A stretch of DNA of 10,813 bases from JAZLIL01 sp045617405. Its GTDB lineage: Bacteria > Bacillota > Clostridia > Lachnospirales > Lachnospiraceae. A program made the translations under genes and the position numbers. Below are positions 6,605 through 10,813 of the stretch, one piece after another (positions within the stretch are counted from its first letter, which is position 1; every line of letters begins with the position of its first letter). Where the stretch lies: assembly GCA_045617405.1 (NCBI GenBank), contig JAZLIL010000208.1, positions 1 through 10,813 on the forward strand. The letters are read 5' to 3'. The notes below the pieces were generated by a model. It saw nothing but the letters and a program-made list of their open reading frames with translations, had not been told where the DNA came from and made no database searches.

Positions 6605-6728
6605 CGTTTAATATGTTATTTTACTGCTTGAAAAACGTTTAATATGCCATTCCGGTTCAAAATAGGCGATTTGTATGTTATTCCGGTTCAAAACAGACGA
6701 TTGGTATGTTATTCCACTGTAGCATTTT
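6605..6728. repeat. Four degenerate 31-bp tandem repeats at the 3' end of the isomerase gene
   Basis: Units begin at 6605, 6636, 6667 and 6698 with an exact 31-base period. Each opens with a relative of CGATTTGTATG or CGTTTAATATG followed by TTATTCCGGTTCAAA-like sequence; units 2 and 3 share TATG, ATTCCGGTTCAAAA and more. The last unit contains the stop codon and the final codons of the minus-strand gene, so the array looks like decayed copies of that gene's 3' end, and read on the minus strand would be its 3' untranslated region. I see no coding potential in it. Confidence 0.75.
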
Positions 6729-7872
6729 CGGAAATATAGGTTTCAACCTTATCCCACATGCAAAGCTGCATGATGTAGCCCTTTCCGTATGTTGCAAGAG
6801 CATCATCACCGATGCTTGCAATCATAGAATCATAGTCATCTGTTGTAACCTCAAGACCGGCCTTATTAAAGAATGACTGGTAAGCCATGTCATGAAGTGT
6901 CTGCTCTTCGGCACGCTTTTTAAGATCTGCCTCATACTCTTCGGTGGTCATCTGAATGTAATCCTCAAAGCTTGAGTAAGGGTATGAACCCTGGTACTGA
7001 TAATAGAGGTTGTTGAGGTATGCGTAGTTGTACTCATCCTGGTACTTAAGGAGTGCCTTCATGTTCTTAACATACTTGTCGGGATACGATGAAGCGGAAG
7101 AGTGATCGATAATATACTTGGGCGCGTATTCGTCTATGTTCTTCTTCTCATTTGTTGATCTGAGGTATTCGATGTAGCCCTCAAGTGTATCAGCGTAATC
7201 ACCATAATTTTCCCTGATAAAATCATCAGTAAGATCGATTTCCTGGTAAATACCGTTTACAGTGATTGCAAAGACTGCGTCTTCACCTGCAAGGTTCTGA
7301 TCGAAGTAGTCATCGGGGAAAGTTACGTTAATATCAAACTGATCTGTGGGATGATGTCCGATGAGCTGCTCTTCAAAGCCACCGATGAGAGTTCCTTCAC
7401 CTACAACAAGGCGCTGATCCTCAGCTGTGCCGCCATCAAATACTTCTCCGTTTACTGTTCCCGAATAGTCGATGTTGATTTCACTGCCGTTTTCAATCTT
7501 CATGTCAACATCTGCAAGAAGCTGAGCATGATCGGTGCGAATCTTTTCAAGATCTTCTGAAATCTTATCGCCGGAATACTCAATCTCTGACTTGGGGAAT
7601 GCTATATCAACAGGCTCAATTGTTGTAACAAGATTTTCAACTGTAACTCCCTTCATCATACCATCGTCGGTAAGCTGTGCAGAAAAGTTACTCGATGACT
7701 TTGTCGTGTTCACTTTTACATTAATTGCGTTGTAGATGATAAATCCGACTGATGCAATACAAAGAGCCGCAACAACGATTACAATTACTAACGAAGCAGT
7801 TTTGAATCCCTTTGATACGGGCTTCTCCTGTGCTTCAACCACATTTTTCTTTTTAATCTTTCTGGTACTCAT
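6709..7872 (-). CDS. Membrane-anchored trigger-factor-like FKBP peptidyl-prolyl isomerase
   Basis: Predicted extracytoplasmic folding factor of 387 residues. A basic start (MSTRKIKKKN) is followed by one hydrophobic helix at about 25-48 (ASLVIVIVVAALCIASVGFI), no lipobox at its end, and then the outside domain. Residues about 128-208 are an FKBP-type isomerase domain of the trigger-factor kind: GSEINIDYSGTVNGEVFDGG, then VVGEGTLIGGFEEQLIG and INVTFPDDY. The rest (about 215-387) is helical and resembles the trigger-factor C-terminal chaperone arms, with a tyrosine-rich stretch at 281-299. The ribosome-binding N-terminal domain of true trigger factor is absent, so the symbol tig would be wrong. 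The start is at 7872 rather than the in-frame ATG at 7884, because that ATG is part of the Shine-Dalgarno. It is a single-gene unit with its own promoter, convergent with holA. Confidence 0.85.
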   Translation of the reverse strand: MSTRKIKKKNVVEAQEKPVSKGFKTASLVIVIVVAALCIASVGFIIYNAINVKVNTTKSSSNFSAQLTDDGMMKGVTVENLVTTIEPVDIAFPKSEIEYSGDKISEDLEKIRTDHAQLLADVDMKIENGSEINIDYSGTVNGEVFDGGTAEDQRLVVGEGTLIGGFEEQLIGHHPTDQFDINVTFPDDYFDQNLAGEDAVFAITVNGIYQEIDLTDDFIRENYGDYADTLEGYIEYLRSTNEKKNIDEYAPKYIIDHSSASSYPDKYVKNMKALLKYQDEYNYAYLNNLYYQYQGSYPYSSFEDYIQMTTEEYEADLKKRAEEQTLHDMAYQSFFNKAGLEVTTDDYDSMIASIGDDALATYGKGYIMQLCMWDKVETYISENATVE

Positions 7873-7875
7873 TTT

Positions 7876-7882
7876 CTCCTCC
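7876..7882 (-). promoter_or_regulatory. Ribosome binding site that fixes the isomerase start
   Basis: On the minus strand GGAGGAG lies just before the ATG at 7872. The upstream in-frame ATG at 7884 overlaps this site, so it is not a credible start. Confidence 0.7.
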
Positions 7883-7908
7883 ATGGTAAATAAAATTAAA
7901 CCTTGTCT

Positions 7909-7937
7909 ATTATATACTGTTTTTAGATTTTAGTCCA
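7909..7937 (-). promoter_or_regulatory. Sigma-A promoter of the isomerase gene
   Basis: On the minus strand TGGACT (7937-7932), a 17-base spacer and a perfect TATAAT (7914-7909) give a good sigma-A match about 37 bases before the start codon. It is divergent from the bactofilin promoter, with about 32 bases between the two -35 boxes. Confidence 0.6.
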
Positions 7938-7969
7938 TACAATTTTAAGATTTAATGGTTTATTTCTGC

Positions 7970-7998
7970 TTTACAAAAGGCGGCAGGTTTATTAAAAT
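7970..7998 (+). promoter_or_regulatory. Sigma-A promoter of the bactofilin-pyrH-frr unit
   Basis: TTTACA (7970-7975), a 17-base spacer and TAAAAT (7993-7998) match the consensus at 5/6 in both boxes. The transcript would start near 8005, with the strong GGAGGAGG (8021-8028) right before the bactofilin ATG. Confidence 0.6.
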
Positions 7999-8033
7999 TG
8001 TACTAGGATTTTATTGAACAGGAGGAGGTTTTT

Positions 8034-8777
8034 ATGAGTTTCTTTAAAGAATTAAGTGAGGATATTTCGCACAACGCTGATGATATGAATGAATCTGAAG
8101 CTGATGAAATTATTGGGGATCTTGTTGATGATTCCGATGTTATCCCTGCTGAGGATACTGATGAGACGGGCATCGACGAGGAACTTCTCGAGAACTATTA
8201 CGATGCCGATGAAGCAGCTGAAGAGCCTGAAGATGCGGCAGATGATGAAGACATTGAGGTTGAGATCGTTGAAGAAGAGGATAAGGCTCCTACCTTTGCT
8301 TCGGCACGTCCCGCGACCAGTGAGTCTTCGGACCAGGTTACCGTAATTACAAAAGGTACAACCATCAACGGAAGCATCGTTTCCGACTGTTCACTGAATG
8401 TTATGGGAACCATCAATGGTGACATCAACTGCGTCGGAAAGCTCACAATCACAGGTGTTGTAAAAGGTAATTCCCAGGCAAGCGAAGTATTTGTCAACAC
8501 AAAGAAGCTTCTTGGAAACATTGATTCGGACGGCGCTGTTAAAATTGGCATCGGAACTGTAATTATCGGTGACATTAAGGCAGGAAGCGGTGTTATTGCC
8601 GGTGCCGTAAAGGGTGAAGTTGATGTCACGGGTCCGGTCGTAATTGATTCGACGGCAATCATCAAGGGTAATGTCAAGGCAAAGAGTGTTCAGCTCAACA
8701 ACGGTGCGGTTCTTGAGGGTTATTGCTCACTTGTTTACTCCGATGTTGATATCGATGATATCTTCGAAGATAACTAA
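8034..8777 (+). CDS. Bactofilin with long acidic N-terminal extension
   Basis: Bactofilins polymerise into filaments without nucleotide and act as scaffolds for cell-shape and envelope proteins. The core, about residues 101-232, is a right-handed beta-helix of short repeats: TTINGSI, INGDINCVGKLTITGVVKGN, KIGIGTVIIGDIKA, GAVKGEVDVTGPVVID, AIIKGNVKAKSVQL. Before it is a roughly 100-residue disordered-looking tail; of residues 9-84, 37 are Asp or Glu and only one is basic. The C-terminus is also acidic (DVDIDDIFEDN). Most bactofilins have short flexible tails, so the extension is unusual. There is no membrane helix; the MSFFKEL start could be a small amphipathic membrane-contact segment, as proposed for some bactofilins. 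The start is set by GGAGGAGG five bases upstream. pyrH follows after 23 bases, so the two are probably co-transcribed. Confidence 0.88.
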   Translation: MSFFKELSEDISHNADDMNESEADEIIGDLVDDSDVIPAEDTDETGIDEELLENYYDADEAAEEPEDAADDEDIEVEIVEEEDKAPTFASARPATSESSDQVTVITKGTTINGSIVSDCSLNVMGTINGDINCVGKLTITGVVKGNSQASEVFVNTKKLLGNIDSDGAVKIGIGTVIIGDIKAGSGVIAGAVKGEVDVTGPVVIDSTAIIKGNVKAKSVQLNNGAVLEGYCSLVYSDVDIDDIFEDN

Positions 8778-8800
8778 TTTAAGAAAGCGAAGTGTTTTAT

Positions 8801-9502
8801 ATGGCTAAGTATAAAAGAGTGCTCTTAAAGCTCAGCGGCGAGGCACTTGCAGGCGATAAGAAGACAGGTTTTGATGAGGCTACCTGTATAGAAGTTGCTA
8901 AACAGGTTAAAAAGCTTACAGATGAGAAAATCCAGGTCGCCATTGTAATTGGCGGCGGTAATTTTTGGAGGGGAAGAACTTCCGAAACTATTGACAGGGT
9001 AAAAGCAGACCAGATTGGAATGCTTGCAACAGTGATGAACTGCATATACGTTTCCGGAATCTTCAGATTCGTCGGGATGAAGACAAAAGTTTATACACCG
9101 TTTATCTGCGGAGATGTTTCGGAGGTCTTTTCAAAGGACAAATGCATTGAAGCTCTTGATAATAATGAGGTTATCTTCCTTGCCGGTGGAACAGGTCATC
9201 CCTATTTCTCAACTGATACAGCAACAGCTCTTCGCGCCATTGAACTTGAGTGTGACATCATTCTGATGGCTAAGGCAATTGATGGTGTTTACAGTGCTGA
9301 TCCAAAGATTGATCCTGCAGCTGTCAAGTATGATGAGATCAGCTTCAGTGAGGTACTTGACAAGCAGCTTAAGGTAATTGATCTTACAGCGACTGCACTT
9401 TGTACTGAAAACAATATGCCTCTTTATGTGTTCGCACTTCAGGAAGAAGATAGCATTGTAAATGCGGTAAACGGAACAGTTAAAGGGACAAAGGTATTTT
9501 AA
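8801..9502 (+). CDS. pyrH: Uridylate kinase (UMP kinase)
   Basis: Phosphorylates UMP to UDP in pyrimidine nucleotide synthesis; bacterial UMP kinases are hexamers of the amino-acid-kinase fold. Seen: KLSGEAL at 10-16 and GGGNFWRG at 51-58 (phosphate-binding loops), DQIGM at 70-74, GGTGHPYFSTDT at 129-140, and the nucleotide-side AIDGVYSADPK at 159-169. The segment YTPFICGDVSEVFSKD (98-113) replaces the QTAIEM-like stretch of most bacteria; I recall this form from Lachnospiraceae and relatives. The 233-residue length is normal. The frame is open back to a GTG at 8792, but the ATG at 8801 gives the family start MAKYKRVLLKLSGE; the Shine-Dalgarno is weak (GAAGTG or AAGAAAG), suggesting translation linked to the bactofilin gene. 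frr follows directly. Confidence 0.95.
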   Translation: MAKYKRVLLKLSGEALAGDKKTGFDEATCIEVAKQVKKLTDEKIQVAIVIGGGNFWRGRTSETIDRVKADQIGMLATVMNCIYVSGIFRFVGMKTKVYTPFICGDVSEVFSKDKCIEALDNNEVIFLAGGTGHPYFSTDTATALRAIELECDIILMAKAIDGVYSADPKIDPAAVKYDEISFSEVLDKQLKVIDLTATALCTENNMPLYVFALQEEDSIVNAVNGTVKGTKVF

Positions 9503-9509
9503 TATTTAT

Positions 9510-9516
9510 GGAGGAG
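9510..9516 (+). promoter_or_regulatory. Ribosome binding site that fixes the frr start
   Basis: GGAGGAG lies just before the ATG at 9520. The in-frame ATG at 9508 overlaps the site and is unlikely to be used; starting at 9520 gives 184 residues, the normal length. Confidence 0.75.
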
Positions 9517-9519
9517 ATT

Positions 9520-10074
9520 ATGAACGAAAGAGTAAAGCCTTTTGAGGATAAAATGAACAAGACAATGGAGGTTCTTAAGGAAGAGTATGCATCTATTCGT
9601 GCAGGACGTGCCAATCCCCACCTTCTTGACAAACTGAAGGTTGATTACTACGGAACACCTACACCCTTTCAGAGCGTAGCTAACATTTCTGTTCCCGAGG
9701 CAAGAGTTATAGTGATTGCTCCTTGGGAACCGAAGCTTATCAAGGAGATTGAGCGCTCTATCCTTGCTTCAGACATCGGAATCACTCCTTCAAACGACGG
9801 TAAGGTAATCAGACTTGTATTTCCTGAGCTTACAGAAGAAAGAAGAAAAGACCTTGTAAAGGACATCAAGAAGAAGGCAGAAGCAGCAAAGGTTGCTGTC
9901 AGAAACATCAGACGTGACGGAAACGATGCAATCAAGAAGGCAGGCAAGGCTTCGGAGATTTCCGAGGATGTTGAGAAGCAGATAACCGATGAGATTCAGA
10001 AGGTTACCGACAGGTTCATTGCGGACATCGATAAGCTCTGTGATGATAAGTCAAAGGAAGTAATGACAGTCTGA
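9520..10074 (+). CDS. frr: Ribosome recycling factor
   Basis: Splits the post-termination ribosome together with EF-G. The 184 residues match the family (about 185). Seen: the N-terminal helix through MNKTMEVLKEEYASIRAGRANPHLLDKLKV (12-41), with the family-defining RAGRANP at 27-33, then YYGTPTPF (43-50), ISVPEARVIVIAPWEP (56-71), the IGITPSNDGKVIRLVFPELTEERRKDL stretch (86-112), and the long C-terminal helix with AKVAVRNIRRD. It follows pyrH by 17 bases, the common pyrH-frr arrangement, so it is almost certainly in the same operon. The usual upstream rpsB-tsf is absent here; a bactofilin gene takes that place. Confidence 0.97.
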   Translation: MNERVKPFEDKMNKTMEVLKEEYASIRAGRANPHLLDKLKVDYYGTPTPFQSVANISVPEARVIVIAPWEPKLIKEIERSILASDIGITPSNDGKVIRLVFPELTEERRKDLVKDIKKKAEAAKVAVRNIRRDGNDAIKKAGKASEISEDVEKQITDEIQKVTDRFIADIDKLCDDKSKEVMTV

Positions 10075-10105
10075 TTCACAAATAGTTCATATAGAAGATT
10101 ATAAT
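10075..10105 (+). promoter_or_regulatory. Candidate internal promoter for uppS
   Basis: TTCACA (10075-10080) and a perfect TATAAT (10100-10105) are 19 bases apart, a little wide for sigma-A. A transcript would begin near 10112, directly in front of the hairpin at 10116-10148. Confidence 0.4.
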
Positions 10106-10115
10106 GGAGTATGCC

Positions 10116-10148
10116 AAAGATTCCCGAAGATATGCTTTGGGAATCTTT
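10116..10148 (+). terminator. 14-bp hairpin between frr and uppS
   Basis: Arms 10116-10129 and 10135-10148 pair fully (one G-T wobble) around the loop ATATG, and the right arm runs into TTTTG. It could end most of the bactofilin-pyrH-frr transcript before uppS, or sit as a 5' structure on an uppS transcript started just upstream. The T-run is only four bases, so termination is probably partial. Confidence 0.55.
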
Positions 10149-10171
10149 TGTGCATATACAGGTGGAAACTT

Positions 10172-10813
10172 ATGCTTAATAGAATAGAAGGCGCACCGGA
10201 GCATGTTGCAATAATAATGGACGGAAACGGCAGATGGGCCCAAAAGCGTCATCTTCCGAGAAAGGCCGGTCATGCAGAGGGTGCCAGAATTGTAGAGGAT
10301 ATCTGCCGTGCTGCAGATGAGCTTGGAATCAGGTATCTGACAGTTTTTGCCTTTTCAACTGAAAACTGGAAGAGAAGTGAAGAGGAAGTTGGCGCCCTGA
10401 TGGAGCTTCTGACTAACTATCTGAAAGGCTGCAAGAAGAAGGCTTTTGACAATAACATGCGTGTGCGTGTTATCGGTGATATTTCCGCACTTTCGGCACC
10501 GCTCCAAAAAAGTATTGTTGAGCTTGAAGAGTATTCAAAGTCGTTTTCAGGGCTCACCTTTACCGTTGCTATTAATTACGGTGGAAGAGACGACATTACA
10601 CGTGCCGTCAGGAAACTGGTGAAAAAGGTTGAAAACTCTGAACTTGATTTTTACGATATTAGTGAGAATAATATAGCTTGCGAGCTTGATACTTCGTACA
10701 TGCCCGATCCCGATCTTCTAATCAGGACAGGCGGTGAGAGCAGAATCAGTAACTTCCTTATGTGGCAGTGTTCCTATACGGAGTTCTACTTTACGGATGT
10801 TCTCTGGCCTGAT
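10172..10813 (+). CDS. uppS: Undecaprenyl diphosphate synthase (isoprenyl transferase), 3' end outside window
   Basis: Makes undecaprenyl diphosphate from farnesyl diphosphate and isopentenyl diphosphate, the lipid carrier for peptidoglycan and other wall polymers, at the membrane face in the cytosol. The first 214 residues are present; the family is usually about 230-255, so only a short end is missing. Seen: IMDGNGRWA at 15-23 with the Mg-binding Asp17, AGHAEGA (32-38), FAFSTENW (59-66), INYGGRDD (134-141), and RTGGESRISNF (185-195), which binds the diphosphate of isopentenyl diphosphate, then WQCSYTEFYFTDVLWPD. The AGGTGG Shine-Dalgarno (10160-10165) lies six bases before the ATG. Position after pyrH-frr is the standard bacterial order, which often continues with cdsA and dxr. 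Confidence 0.95.
   Translation, partial: MLNRIEGAPEHVAIIMDGNGRWAQKRHLPRKAGHAEGARIVEDICRAADELGIRYLTVFAFSTENWKRSEEEVGALMELLTNYLKGCKKKAFDNNMRVRVIGDISALSAPLQKSIVELEEYSKSFSGLTFTVAINYGGRDDITRAVRKLVKKVENSELDFYDISENNIACELDTSYMPDPDLLIRTGGESRISNFLMWQCSYTEFYFTDVLWPD

Noticed and set aside
6605..6728. CRISPR array or replication-origin iterons as the meaning of the 31-bp units.
   Set aside because: There are no unique spacers between conserved repeats, the units are contiguous and decayed, and no cas or initiator gene is nearby.
8198..8677. Long open frame on the minus strand inside the bactofilin gene (159 codons).
   Set aside because: It is a shadow of the repetitive bactofilin coding sequence; low-complexity Ser/Pro/Thr composition, no ribosome site, no recognisable family.

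Overview
The window looks like core chromosome of a Gram-positive anaerobe of the class Clostridia, most likely a Lachnospiraceae relative. This is inferred from protein flavour and gene order, not from a database search. Supporting signs are strong AGGAGG-type ribosome binding sites, moderate GC, a Lachnospiraceae-like UMP kinase and aspartyl-tRNA synthetase, an ANTAR regulator directly behind a glutamine synthetase gene, and a pyrH-frr-uppS run. I see no rRNA, tRNA, CRISPR, phage or insertion sequence.

Left part (1-3660): a glutamine synthetase-like gene sits 11 bases before an ANTAR-domain RNA-binding regulator, forming a probable nitrogen-control pair. Both proteins have lost the residues that define their families: the synthetase lacks the catalytic flap and the C-terminal metal, ATP and glutamate ligands, and the receiver lacks its phosphoacceptor. 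Next come dapF (lysine and cell-wall precursor synthesis) and an AIM24/TIGR00266 family gene. An 11-bp inverted repeat with a T-run follows, and a good sigma-A promoter for aspS is embedded in it.

Middle part (3726-7872): aspS and holA are nearly fused (one base apart). They converge on a minus-strand gene for a membrane-anchored, trigger-factor-like FKBP peptidyl-prolyl isomerase. The 243-bp convergent gap is the most structured non-coding stretch. It holds a second, diverged copy of the last 13 codons of holA that also forms the holA terminator, a 17-position GC-rich hairpin, and four decayed 31-bp tandem repeats running into the stop codon of the minus-strand gene.

Right part (7873-10813): divergent promoters drive the isomerase gene leftwards and a bactofilin gene rightwards. 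The bactofilin is followed by pyrH, frr and a uppS cut by the window edge. This side joins cytoskeleton, nucleotide, ribosome-recycling and undecaprenyl-lipid functions. A separate promoter candidate and a 14-bp hairpin precede uppS.

No clearly new multi-gene system is evident. The best leads are the doubly degenerate synthetase/ANTAR pair and the duplicated 3' ends in the convergent gap.
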